In this document: one piece after another, positions 1 through 8,205 of the stretch | Layout of the letters: each line of letters opens with the position of its first letter | How positions within the stretch are numbered: position 1 is the first letter of the stretch | Assembly: GCA_966249405.1 (NCBI GenBank) | Contig: CBINDO010000004.1 | Span: 12,537 to 76,536 of the forward strand | Reading direction: 5' to 3' | DNA from: SZUA-265 sp966249405 | Lineage (GTDB): Bacteria > Myxococcota_A > Polyangia > Polyangiales > Polyangiaceae | Length of the DNA: 64,000 nt | Translations under genes and position numbers: made by a program | The notes under the pieces: model-generated | Databases searched by the model: none | What the model saw: only the letters and a program-made list of their open reading frames with translations | Told to the model about the DNA's origin: nothing

Positions 1-410
1 GTTGGGGGCACGGGGGTTGGCGGGGTGTCAGTAGTGGACGTAGTCGGACTGGGCGGCGTTGGCGGGGTGACGGTGCCCGGAGTCACCGGGGGCGGAGTCA
101 CCGGCGGCGGAGTCACCGGCGGCGGGTTTCCACCCGTGGACGGAGTCACAGGTGGCGGAGTAACGCCCGGAGTCGTGGGCTGCACCTGCGGAGTAGTCAT
201 CCCCGGAGTAACCGGTTGCACCGGCGTTCCCGGAGACGTGGGAGTCACGGGCGTGGTCGTCGTGGAACCGGTGCCAGCCGGCATCTCGGTGCCGGGCTCG
301 TCAGTCGAACCACATGCGCAAATGCCCAATGATACGAGGGTTCCAAGAACGCCGAGCCCGCGGCGAGAGGCGCGGATTTGGCCGCTTACGGTTCCGAACA
401 TGCGATTCAT
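1..410 (-). CDS. Pro/Thr-rich lipoprotein, N-terminal part (cut by left edge)
   Basis: The reverse strand starts at an ATG at 408-410 and stays open to the window edge, so only about 136 N-terminal residues are visible. A basic start (MNRMFGTVSGQIRASRR) and a hydrophobic stretch lead to a lipobox ending GICAC, so export and lipidation at the cell envelope are likely. From about residue 35 onward the chain is a low-complexity linker rich in Pro, Thr, Val and Gly, including repeated PPVTP units. Other lipoproteins in this window (28501-30066 and 30197-31705) use the same kind of linker to hold an enzyme away from the membrane, so the missing C-terminal part may be an enzyme or binding domain. 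Its function cannot be read here. Confidence 0.75.
   Translation of the reverse strand, partial: MNRMFGTVSGQIRASRRGLGVLGTLVSLGICACGSTDEPGTEMPAGTGSTTTTPVTPTSPGTPVQPVTPGMTTPQVQPTTPGVTPPPVTPSTGGNPPPVTPPPVTPPPVTPGTVTPPTPPSPTTSTTDTPPTPVPP
79..123. repeat. Three tandem 15-bp units in the lipoprotein linker
   Basis: Three consecutive 15-bp units (ggagtcaccggcggc, the first with one change) lie at 79-93, 94-108 and 109-123. On the reverse strand they encode successive Pro-Pro-Val-Thr-Pro units. The array is in frame, so changes in copy number would only change linker length. Confidence 0.85.
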
Positions 411-782
411 TTAGTGATTCTCCGGTCAGGTTTCGAGGTCAATCGTTGCAGTCTGGGCGAAGCGCAGGCAGCCCCAATCCGTCTTATTTGCTAGTGATGG
501 ATAATTCCGACGGTGCCCCGCTCTCGAAATCCCATCGTTTGCCGCGGACGGCCAGCATTGGTTCAATGTTGGGCTGTTACCCCAACGAGACACATGCTGA
601 TCGCAATGGGTCCGCAGACGAAAACAGAAGCCAGAAGAATCGCATCGGTGGAGACACGCCGCAAATACGGTGGACGAGTCTCGCCTTGGGGCTTCGAGAA
701 CGCTCGTCGACCAACCGGCCTGCTCCCTACTCGCTACGACGTACCGCGTCAGTCGCGCAAAAACACGACCCGCGACGAAGGC
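411..782. other. Gene-free stretch, upstream region of the left-edge lipoprotein
   Basis: This stretch separates the start of the left-edge lipoprotein from the 3' end of the glycosyltransferase gene. Open frames cross it on both strands, but none shows a recognisable domain or a convincing ribosome binding site. It presumably holds the lipoprotein promoter. I see no hairpin or repeat of note. Confidence 0.5.
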
Positions 783-2117
783 CTAAATCGCGCCGACGAT
801 CTGCTCGGTTCCGTGACGCGGCAAACGCAAGAAACCGGACCATGCCGCGGCAGCCAACGTCCCGTCTTCCAGCCACTCTTCGAGCCAACCGAGAGCTAGC
901 TCCGGCCGACGTTGTTTGAGTCCAGCGCCGTTCTCCCGTAGCCAACGCCGATTGTAGCGCTCGTGCGCGCCGACCGGCGGCGCGATGATGCACGGTAGAC
1001 CGAGAGCCGCGTAGAAGCTGAGCTCGCTCGGCTTCGTCCACAACACGTCGGTGTCGCGCAACGCTTGGTTGAACACGTCGTAGTAGTCGCGAAAACGCGG
1101 TTCGTAGACGATTCGGACGGCGCTGCCGCGGTAGCCTTCGAGACCGGCATTGCGGACGATCAACGTGAACTTGTCGCGCACTTCGACGCGCGTCCCGGCG
1201 ATGAGGTTCACACGCAAACGGCCCGCCACGATCAAGGGACGTAGGGACGGCAAGAAACGCTCCGCGAGTTCGACCTGCGCACCCGCTCCCCCGACCGCAA
1301 ACGTCAACGTCAGCGGACCGAGGTCCGACTCTTGCCAGACGCCGGGAAAAGAGAACGACAATTCCTCCCGATGCATACGCCGGAACGTGCCCCGCGGGTC
1401 GAGCCGGGTGATGCGACGCGCCACCCGTGACCGCAGCGAGTTGGTGCCCCCGGCTTCGGGGACCGCCTCCGTCAACGAAGCCGGCAACGGAAACCCAGTC
1501 AACGTGATGTTCTTCTCGGGTACTCCGAAGGACAACAACCGACGCACGACACGTGAGCTCGGAGCAAAGTATTGGATGCGCGTCCTCGGTGCATCCAACG
1601 GCGCCCAAACCCGGTTGCAGTCGGCGTCGGTCACGACGCAATAGACGCGGTCCACTCCGGCTCGGTCGGCGATCAAGGCCGGAGCGTAAAACGTCGTGAG
1701 CAAGGGAGCCCCGGACTTCCGCAGGTGTTCGATCATCCCCCGCCCCAGACCGCGTTCGATCAGTTGATCGGTGAGATATACGGACCAATTGCCAGCCCGA
1801 TGGTCCCGTGGCTCGTGGAGCGACGGGATCATCGTGGCGGCGTTCATCAACGCCCGCGCCGGCTTGTCGAATCCTTTGAGCAGCGGCAAGGGCTTCGAGA
1901 GCACCTCGTGCATGCGTCGCACCCAGCTCCAGAGCTTGATCTCGCCGGCCTCCGCCAACGGCGGCTCGTCCACCGCCATCACCTGAGCGCCGAGCGCATC
2001 CGCCAGCGGATACGCCGCACGCAGATGTCCGTAGCCCATCGTTACGGACGCGACCAACGGTGCACGGTCGCCAATTAGGGTAACGGGATCAACGTCGACT
2101 CGAGGGTTTGTGGTCAT
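783..2117 (-). CDS. MGDG-synthase-like (GT-B) glycosyltransferase
   Basis: A protein of about 444 residues with the layout of GT28/MGDG-synthase-like GT-B glycosyltransferases. Near residue 25 it has GYGHLRAA, matching the GxGHxxAA acceptor-side loop. Near the C-terminus, LWTKPSELSFYAALGLP followed by PPVGAHERYN matches the nucleotide-sugar-binding half. Such enzymes move a sugar from a nucleotide donor to a lipid or similar acceptor at the inner membrane; the substrate cannot be told. I chose the ATG at 2115-2117 because the domain begins right after it, and the upstream extension to 2210 is basic and low-complexity. It stands alone between the left-edge lipoprotein and the lysR gene, all on the reverse strand. 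Confidence 0.7.
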   Translation of the reverse strand: MTTNPRVDVDPVTLIGDRAPLVASVTMGYGHLRAAYPLADALGAQVMAVDEPPLAEAGEIKLWSWVRRMHEVLSKPLPLLKGFDKPARALMNAATMIPSLHEPRDHRAGNWSVYLTDQLIERGLGRGMIEHLRKSGAPLLTTFYAPALIADRAGVDRVYCVVTDADCNRVWAPLDAPRTRIQYFAPSSRVVRRLLSFGVPEKNITLTGFPLPASLTEAVPEAGGTNSLRSRVARRITRLDPRGTFRRMHREELSFSFPGVWQESDLGPLTLTFAVGGAGAQVELAERFLPSLRPLIVAGRLRVNLIAGTRVEVRDKFTLIVRNAGLEGYRGSAVRIVYEPRFRDYYDVFNQALRDTDVLWTKPSELSFYAALGLPCIIAPPVGAHERYNRRWLRENGAGLKQRRPELALGWLEEWLEDGTLAAAAWSGFLRLPRHGTEQIVGAI

Positions 2118-2476
2118 GGGTTGGGCCAACGAATTCAATCGGGCGAACGGCGCCGAGTGCGCTCTCTTAGCACGGTGTCGGTCGGAACGGGCTGCAACGT
2201 GAGCCCGCATTCGGGTCGCAACCTAGGTTGTCACCTTCGCGCCACAGTCGGACACCACGCTGCGGTGGTTTGCTCGCGCCACGAGCACGGCGGTGGGCGG
2301 GAGCCGCGTAACGCCGACCAAAGCTGGGCCCAACCAATGAAGAGGGCGCAAATGTTCGAGCGAGCGTCCTCGGGTAGCCGCCGGGTCTGGTCATTCTGGC
2401 ATGACGAGCAGTGCTCCGGAGGTGCGGCAGTCGGGCTCGCGCTCGCGCGCCGATGAAGCTCGACCCAATGGCGCAC
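2118..2476. other. Gene-free stretch between lysR gene and glycosyltransferase
   Basis: About 360 bp without a credible gene. It contains one copy of a dispersed intergenic element (2293-2335, listed separately). Short open frames here lack a ribosome binding site and any known domain. Confidence 0.55.
2293..2335 (+). repeat. Dispersed intergenic element, copy 1 of 3
   Basis: A 43-bp element with a 5' box GTGGGCGGGAGCCGC, 16 variable bases and a 3' box CTGGGCCCAACC. The same two boxes at nearly the same spacing occur at 11973-12016 (reverse strand) and 35879-35923 (forward strand), each time between genes. This copy differs from the other two by one base in the 5' box. Confidence 0.7.
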
Positions 2477-3343
2477 TCAAGTTACCGGTGCCAGGTGCTC
2501 CGAGAAGCGCTCGCTTGCCGGAGAAAGCGAACGCCCCGCGCGCCACACCAACGCCAAGTCACGCACGATTTCGAGGCCGCTGACGTTGATCGCCGAGCGT
2601 CCCTTGCCGACTGCAAGCTCACTGACGAAGGCTAGGCTTTGGGTGGCTTCCATCATTTGCAGGATCGCACCCACGCTCCGTAGCTCCATGGCTACGTTCA
2701 CCTGCACGTTTACTTGCCGCAGGGCGCCGTCGATCAAACGCCTCACTGCCGTACCCGCTTCGAAGCCGACGATGGTTTGCCCGTCCAAATTACCGGCAGC
2801 GACCTTGCGCTTGTGTGCCCATGGATGCCCTTTGCCGGCTACGAGCACGATGCGGTCCCGGACCCAAGGGCGCACGGTTAGGTCCGTAGAGCGCACGGGG
2901 AGAGTTACCACGCCCAACTCCAGGTCACCACGCAGGACGGCTTCTTCCGTGTCACGACTGCCTGCTTCTTTGAGCTGGAACAGCACTTTCGGATGCTGAC
3001 GTCGAAAACTCGCGATTCGCTGCGGTAACACAAAACCCACAGCCGTAGCGCCCCCGCCGATGCGAACGATACCAGCTTGGAGCTGTAGGTGGTCGGCGAG
3101 GCGCTTCTTCAACGCGTCGTAACGCAGTACCAGGTTGGTGCCTTCACTGAGCGCCAACTTGCCGAGCTCCGTAGGCACCACTCCTCGCCCGGAGCGCTCG
3201 AGCAGCGCCGCGCCGAGCTCCTCCTGGAGCTGAGACAGGCGACGCGACAACGCCGACTGCGACACGCCCAGATGGCTCGCGGCCTCTGTCACTCCGCCGT
3301 GTTCCACGACGGCCAAAAACGAGCGAAGTAGCGTTAGATCCAT
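2477..3343 (-). CDS. LysR-family transcriptional regulator
   Basis: This 288-residue protein has the standard LysR plan and length. The N-terminal winged helix (residues 1-60) reads LLRSFLAVVEHGGVTEAASH, then LGVSQSALSRRLSQLQEELG. An effector-binding domain of two alpha/beta lobes follows from about residue 90. It is transcribed away from acnB across a 255-bp spacer holding a perfect 17-bp palindrome, the usual LysR arrangement, so it probably controls acnB and itself. The effector is unknown; a TCA-cycle intermediate is only a guess from the neighbour. Confidence 0.9.
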   Translation of the reverse strand: MDLTLLRSFLAVVEHGGVTEAASHLGVSQSALSRRLSQLQEELGAALLERSGRGVVPTELGKLALSEGTNLVLRYDALKKRLADHLQLQAGIVRIGGGATAVGFVLPQRIASFRRQHPKVLFQLKEAGSRDTEEAVLRGDLELGVVTLPVRSTDLTVRPWVRDRIVLVAGKGHPWAHKRKVAAGNLDGQTIVGFEAGTAVRRLIDGALRQVNVQVNVAMELRSVGAILQMMEATQSLAFVSELAVGKGRSAINVSGLEIVRDLALVWRAGRSLSPASERFSEHLAPVT

Positions 3344-3444
3344 GGTAGGTTTTCGCGAGGCCTGGTCCGCGGACGTCTGCGTCCGTTTCGGTTCGGTTGC
3401 CGCGCTTTTGCGACGAAGCCGAACGAGCCAACTTCAGAGTGACT

Positions 3445-3461
3445 CATGCGTTTTACGCATG
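3445..3461. promoter_or_regulatory. Candidate LysR operator between lysR gene and acnB
   Basis: CATGCGTTTTACGCATG is a perfect palindrome with 7-bp arms around TTT. It contains the interrupted dyad with T and A ends typical of LysR sites. A further half-site (acgcat) lies at 3486-3491 and overlaps the proposed acnB -35 box. Confidence 0.55.
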
Positions 3462-3482
3462 CTTCACATGCAAATTAGTCGT

Positions 3483-3512
3483 TTGACGCATCAGTAGTGC
3501 ACCTCGTATGCT
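3483..3512 (+). promoter_or_regulatory. Candidate sigma-70-type promoter of acnB
   Basis: TTGACG at 3483-3488 and TATGCT at 3507-3512 are separated by 18 bp and lie about 85 bp before the acnB start. Overlap of the -35 box with the acgcat half-site suggests control by the divergent LysR protein. Confidence 0.5.
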
Positions 3513-3587
3513 GAAAGCAACTTCAGCAATTCTCGACCCCATACCTTCCACCGAGCCGACGGGTCAGCGCAGCTGTAGGGCAGTTCT

Positions 3588-3594
3588 AGGAGGT
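3588..3594 (+). promoter_or_regulatory. Strong ribosome binding site of acnB
   Basis: AGGAGGT lies 4 bases before the ATG at 3599 and fixes the start of aconitase B. Confidence 0.85.
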
Positions 3595-3598
3595 TTTC

Positions 3599-6171
3599 AT
3601 GTTGCAAGAGTACCGTAAACACGTCGAAGAACGAAAGGCGCAGGGGGTTCCCCCGCTGCCTCTCAACACCAAACAAGTCGCTCAGCTCACTGAGCTCTTG
3701 GTCTCGCCGCCCGCCGGTGAAGAGGCTTTCTTGCTCGACCTGTTGACCGAGCGAGTGCCGCCGGGGGTCGACGAAGCAGCGAAGGTGAAAGCCGAGTTCC
3801 TGTCGAAGGTGGCCAAAGGTGCGGTGAAGAGCCCACTCGTGAGCCGTCAGGCGGCGGTCGAAATTCTGGGTACGATGCTCGGCGGCTACAACGTCGAACC
3901 GCTCGTGGATGCGTTGAGCGACAGGGACTTGGGGCCCGTCGCGGCGGCGCAGTTGTCGAAGACGCTGCTCGTAGCGGCGTCTTTCGATCGCATCAAGGGT
4001 CTCGCCGATTCTGGTAACGCGCATGCCAAGGCCGTGTTGCAGTCGTGGGCCGACGGTGAGTGGTTCTCTTCGCGCAAGAAACTGCCAGAGAAGATCACCC
4101 TGACCGTGTTCAAGGTGACCGGAGAGACGAACACCGACGACTTGTCGCCGGCCCAGGACGCCTGGTCGCGACCGGACATCCCATTGCACGCGCTGGCGAT
4201 GCTGAAAAATCCGCGCGAAGGCATCCACAACGCCATCGAACAAATCACGGAGCTGCAGAAGAAGGGCCACCCGTTGGTTTACGTCGGTGACGTCGTTGGA
4301 ACCGGTTCCTCCCGCAAGAGCGCAACCAACAGCGTGCTCTGGTACATCGGCGACGACATCCCCAACGTGCCGAACAAGAAGACGGGCGGATTCGTGCTCG
4401 GCGGTAAGGTGGCTCCAATCTTCTTCAACACCATGGAAGACGCCGGCGCGCTGCCGCTCGAGTGCGACGTGACCAAGATGGCGATGGGTGACGTCATCAC
4501 TTTGCATACCTACGAAGGCAAGATCCGCAACGAGAAGGGCGAGGTCATCAGCACCTTCGAGCTCAAGAACGACGTGTTGCTCGACGAGGTCCAAGCGGGC
4601 GGCCGCATTCCCTTAATCATCGGTCGTGGTCTCACCGGTCGTGCCCGGGCGGCGCTCGGCCTCGGCCCGTCGACCTTGTTCCGCCAGCCCGTGCAGCCCA
4701 AGGACACCGGCAAGGGTTTCACGCTGGCGCAGAAAATCGTTGGCAAAGCGTGCGGGGTTCCCGGCGTCCGCCCGGGCCAATACTGCGAGCCCCACATGGG
4801 CAGCGTGGGCTCCCAAGACACCACGGGCCCCATGACGCGAGACGAACTCAAGGAGCTCGCGTGCCTCAAGTTTACGGCTGACCTCGTGATGCAGTCGTTC
4901 TGTCACACCGCCGCTTATCCCAAGGCGGTGGACATCGAGACGCACCATACGCTGCCCGAGTTCTTCATGGAGCGCGGCGGCATCGCGTTGCGCCCCGGCG
5001 ACGGCATCATTCACTCGTGGCTCAACCGCATGTTGCTGCCGGACGAGGTGGGCACCGGTGGTGACTCACACACTCGCTTCCCGATTGGCATCTCCTTCCC
5101 CGCGGGGTCGGGGCTCGTGGCCTTCGCCGCTGCACAGGGCGTCATCCCCCTCGACATGCCCGAGTCCGTGCTCGTGCGCTTCAAGGGTGAGATGCAACCT
5201 GGCGTCACGCTGCGGGACCTCGTCAACGCCATCCCGTGGGCGGCCCTTCAAACCGGCGATCTCACGGTCGCCAAGCAAGGCAAGAAGAACATCTTCTCGG
5301 GTCGCATCATCGAGATCGAGGGTTTGCCGAATCTGAAGGTCGAGCAGGCGTTCGAGCTCAGCGACGCGACAGCCGAACGCTCGGCGGCAGGCTGCACGAT
5401 CCGGCTCGCGAAGGAACCGATCGAAGAGTACCTCAAGAGCAACGTCGTGATGCTGCGCTGGATGATCGCCGAAGGTTACGGCGACAAGGCGACGCTCGAG
5501 AAGCGCGCACGCCAGATGGAGGAGTGGCTTGCCAACCCGGTGCTGCTGGCCCCCGACGCGGACGCCGAGTATCACAAGATCATCGAGATCGATCTGAACG
5601 AGATCAAGGAGCCGCTGCTCGCCTGCCCCAACGATCCGGACGACATCAAGAAACTCTCCGAAGTCCAGAATCGCAAGATCGACGAGGTCTTCATCGGTTC
5701 GTGCATGACGAACATCGGTCACTTCCGCGCCGCAGCCCGCCTGCTCAAGCAGTTCGGGGGTGAGGTTCCCACCCGCCTCTGGGTGGCTCCGCCCACGAAG
5801 ATGGACAAGGACCAATTGATGGACGAGGGTCACTACAGCTCGTTCGCGCTGGCCGGCGCGCGCACCGAGGTTCCCGGCTGTTCACTGTGCATGGGTAACC
5901 AAGCACGAGTCGGCGAAAACACGACGGTGGTTTCGACGTCGACGCGCAACTTCCCGAACCGTCTCGGCAAGGGCGCGGACGTATTCTTGGCTTCCGCCGA
6001 ACTCGCGGCGGTGGCTTCGATCCTGGGCCGATTGCCGACCCCCGACGAGTACTTGAAGTACAGCAAGGGCCTCGATCCGATGTCGAAGGACATCTACCGT
6101 TACCTGAACTTCAACGAGCTCCCGCACTACACGAAACGCGCGGCCAAGGCGTCTTTGCCAGTCCTCGCTAA
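3599..6171 (+). CDS. acnB: Aconitate hydratase B, natural stop lost by a frame change
   Basis: AcnB interconverts citrate and isocitrate in the TCA cycle with a [4Fe-4S] cluster. The N-terminal helical domain (about 1-160), the swivel domain (DDLSPAQDAWSR, GTGSSRKSATNS) and the catalytic region are all recognisable. Cluster cysteines lie in GSCMTNIGHFRAA and PGCSLCMGNQARV. The C-terminus DIYRYLNFNELPHYTKRA aligns with the end of E. coli AcnB (865 aa), and this protein should stop near residue 857. A TAA sits at 6169-6171 but is out of frame by one base, so the open frame as given runs on to 7051 (1150 codons) through a terminator and antisense to fabF. I give the expected end. One missing base near 6140-6169, by mutation or assembly error, would explain it. 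Confidence 0.9.
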
Positions 6172-6198
6172 ACGTTGGCGTCGCTGCTCCGCTGCGAC

Positions 6199-6251
6199 GG
6201 CGCCCCAACGAAGAAGGCCCCTCAGCGAGGGGCCTTCTTCGTTGGGGCGCC
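6199..6251. terminator. Bidirectional terminator, perfect 25-bp stem
   Basis: Two 25-base arms (6199-6223 and 6227-6251) pair perfectly around the loop AGC. The hairpin lies 2 bp beyond the fabF stop and 28 bp beyond the expected acnB stop, so it can end transcription of both convergent genes. In the given sequence the acnB frame is translated through it. Confidence 0.9.
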
Positions 6252-6253
6252 GT

Positions 6254-7507
6254 TCACACCTTGCCGACGACGAGGGCAGCGTTGGTCCCGCCGAAACCGA
6301 AGGAGTTCGACAGTGCGAAGTCGATCGCGTGCTGCTGAGCCTGCAAAGGCACGAGGTTGAACCCCGCCTCCGCCGGCGTGTGGAGGTTCAACGTCGGAGG
6401 AGCGACCTGGTCGCGGAGAGACAACACCGTGAAGATGGCCTCCACGGCGCCTGCAGCTCCCAGCAAGTGCCCGGTCGCCGACTTCGTCGACGACATGGGC
6501 AGCCGCCCGGTGTCGGAACCGACGAGCTTCTTCACCGCAGCCAGCTCGATGGGATCCCCGACCGGTGTAGACGTCGCGTGCGCGTTGAGATAACCGAGCG
6601 ACGACACGTCCAGCTTGGCGTGGCCGAGGGCCGCTTTCATCGCACGGTACGCGCCGTCCCCCGTTGGCTCCGGCGCGCTCAAATGGAAGGCGTCCCCGGA
6701 CAACCCGTAGCCGAGCACCTCGGCGAGAATCGGCGCTCCGCGACGCCGCGCGTGCTCGTACTCTTCGAGCACGACCACGCCTGCCCCTTCACCGAGAACG
6801 AAGCCGTCGCGATCGGCGTCCCAAGGGCGGGACGCCTCCGTGGGACGCTCGTTGAAGTGAGTGGACAAGGCGCGCATGACGGCGAAACCAGCGATCGTGA
6901 GACGTTCGACCGCCCCTTCGCTACCCCCGGCCACCATGATGTCCGCGTCCCCAAATTGGATCAAGCGGGAGGCGTCGCCTATCGCGTGAGCCCCGGTCGC
7001 ACAAGCCGTGACTACGGAGTGGTTCGGCCCGCGCAGCTGGTGGCGGATTGACACCATCCCCGACGCTTCGTTGATGAGGGCGCGCGGGATGAAGTACGGC
7101 GAAATTCGCCGCGGCCCCTGCTCTTTCAGGATGATCGCGTTTTCGGCTATCGACATGAAGCCGCCGATCCCGGAGCCAATCAAGACCCCAGCGCGGGTTC
7201 TCTGTTCGTCCGTTAGGTCCGTGATACCAGCCATCTGGACCGCCTCGTCGGACGCAGCCATGGCGTAGAGCATGAAGTCTTCGACGCGGCGCTGCTCCTT
7301 CGGCGGCACGATGCGATTGGGGTCGAACTGGTGAGGCTCCGTGCCGCGCGGCACGACGCCGGCGATCTGTGCCGGCAAATCCGCCACGTCGAATTGCTCG
7401 ATGCGGGCGACGCCGCTGTGCCCAGCGAGTAAACGCCGCCAAGCGAAGTCCACTCCAACACCCAAAGGACTCACCAAACCCATACCGGTGACGACGACTC
7501 GTCTCAT
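6254..7507 (-). CDS. fabF: 3-oxoacyl-ACP synthase II (beta-ketoacyl synthase)
   Basis: A 417-residue condensing enzyme of fatty acid elongation, joining malonyl-ACP to acyl-ACP in the cytoplasm. The Cys-His-His triad is present: C in VTACATGAHAIGDA, H in LNAHATSTPVGDP and H in STKSATGHLLGAAG. The C-terminal NSFGFGGTNAAL is also typical. I placed the start at the ATG before RRVVVTGMG, with GGAG about 10 bases upstream; the longer frame adds a basic tail not expected in the family. No acyl carrier protein or other fab gene is next to it, so it may be a stand-alone FabF or serve a special lipid route. Confidence 0.92.
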   Translation of the reverse strand: MRRVVVTGMGLVSPLGVGVDFAWRRLLAGHSGVARIEQFDVADLPAQIAGVVPRGTEPHQFDPNRIVPPKEQRRVEDFMLYAMAASDEAVQMAGITDLTDEQRTRAGVLIGSGIGGFMSIAENAIILKEQGPRRISPYFIPRALINEASGMVSIRHQLRGPNHSVVTACATGAHAIGDASRLIQFGDADIMVAGGSEGAVERLTIAGFAVMRALSTHFNERPTEASRPWDADRDGFVLGEGAGVVVLEEYEHARRRGAPILAEVLGYGLSGDAFHLSAPEPTGDGAYRAMKAALGHAKLDVSSLGYLNAHATSTPVGDPIELAAVKKLVGSDTGRLPMSSTKSATGHLLGAAGAVEAIFTVLSLRDQVAPPTLNLHTPAEAGFNLVPLQAQQHAIDFALSNSFGFGGTNAALVVGKV

Positions 7508-7590
7508 TTTTCTACGTTCTCCATGTATTTGCGACTCGCGCGGACGGTGCCGACTACCGGACGGTTTGCGCGCGTCGCTCTCGGAAGCTC

Positions 7591-8091
7591 TCAATCCACG
7601 ACGGGAAACACGGGCGCGTCTCGAAGGAGTTGCCTGAGCGGTGCGTCGGCAAGCGCGCCGGCCACCAGCCGGAACGACCCAGGAGTGATTGGTTGCCCGC
7701 TCTCGGCGTCGGCAAGGATCGGCCGCAGCTCTAGACCTGTCGAACAGCTGATCGCGTGCAACGCATCACCATCCGGCGACAGCCAGCGTTTGCCCCAAAC
7801 CGTCAACGTGACGATCACGGGCATCAGATCGAGCCCCTTTTGCGTCAAGTGATACTCGTAACGTGCTGGTTTCGTACTGTAACGGCGGCGCTGCAAGATG
7901 CCATCGTCACACAGTTGACGAAGCCTACGGTTGAGCGTGGTGGGAGTGATTTTCAGGTTTTCCTGGAGGTCTGCAAATCGCCGCATGCCCAGGAACACAT
8001 TCCTGATCACCAGCAGGTTCCACCACGGTCCGACTTGGTCCACGGCACGCGCCAACGGGCACGTATGGTCGGCAAACGAAGTCGCTTCCAC
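7591..8091 (-). CDS. HxlR-family transcriptional regulator
   Basis: This 166-residue protein has an HxlR-type winged helix in its first 100 residues: the N-terminal CPLARAVDQVGPWWNLLVIR, then the recognition region RRFADLQENLKITPTTLNRRLRQL and the wing YSTKPARYEYHLTQKG. The conserved early cysteine (C11), used as a redox or aldehyde sensor in some family members, is present. The C-terminal 60 residues extend beyond the usual HxlR length and match nothing I know. The start is a GTG. It lies upstream of fabF on the same strand, about 80 bp away. Confidence 0.85.
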   Translation of the reverse strand: MEATSFADHTCPLARAVDQVGPWWNLLVIRNVFLGMRRFADLQENLKITPTTLNRRLRQLCDDGILQRRRYSTKPARYEYHLTQKGLDLMPVIVTLTVWGKRWLSPDGDALHAISCSTGLELRPILADAESGQPITPGSFRLVAGALADAPLRQLLRDAPVFPVVD

Positions 8092-8103
8092 GTAGCACGT
8101 GAT

Positions 8104-8119
8104 CTAGTGCAGTAACTAG
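8104..8119. promoter_or_regulatory. Candidate operator upstream of the HxlR gene
   Basis: CTAGT and ACTAG form a perfect 5-bp dyad around GCAGTA, about 13 bp upstream of the HxlR-family GTG start. Autoregulation through such a site is common for the family, but the dyad is short. Confidence 0.35.
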
Positions 8120-8205
8120 CATCATGCAAGCATCTTCTCGGGATAACATGAAACAGGCCGCCCACCGGCCGTGCTCGGACTGTCCGAGGTTCAGCTAGTT
8201 TCGAG

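Noticed and set aside
513..899. Forward-strand ORF of 128 codons overlapping the glycosyltransferase 3' end
   Set aside because: It is antisense to a gene with clear motifs over part of its length and shows no domain or ribosome binding site.
3599..7051. Genuine 1150-residue AcnB fusion protein
   Set aside because: Residues beyond about 857 are antisense to fabF, Arg-rich and without any domain; a lost stop codon explains the length better than a true fusion.
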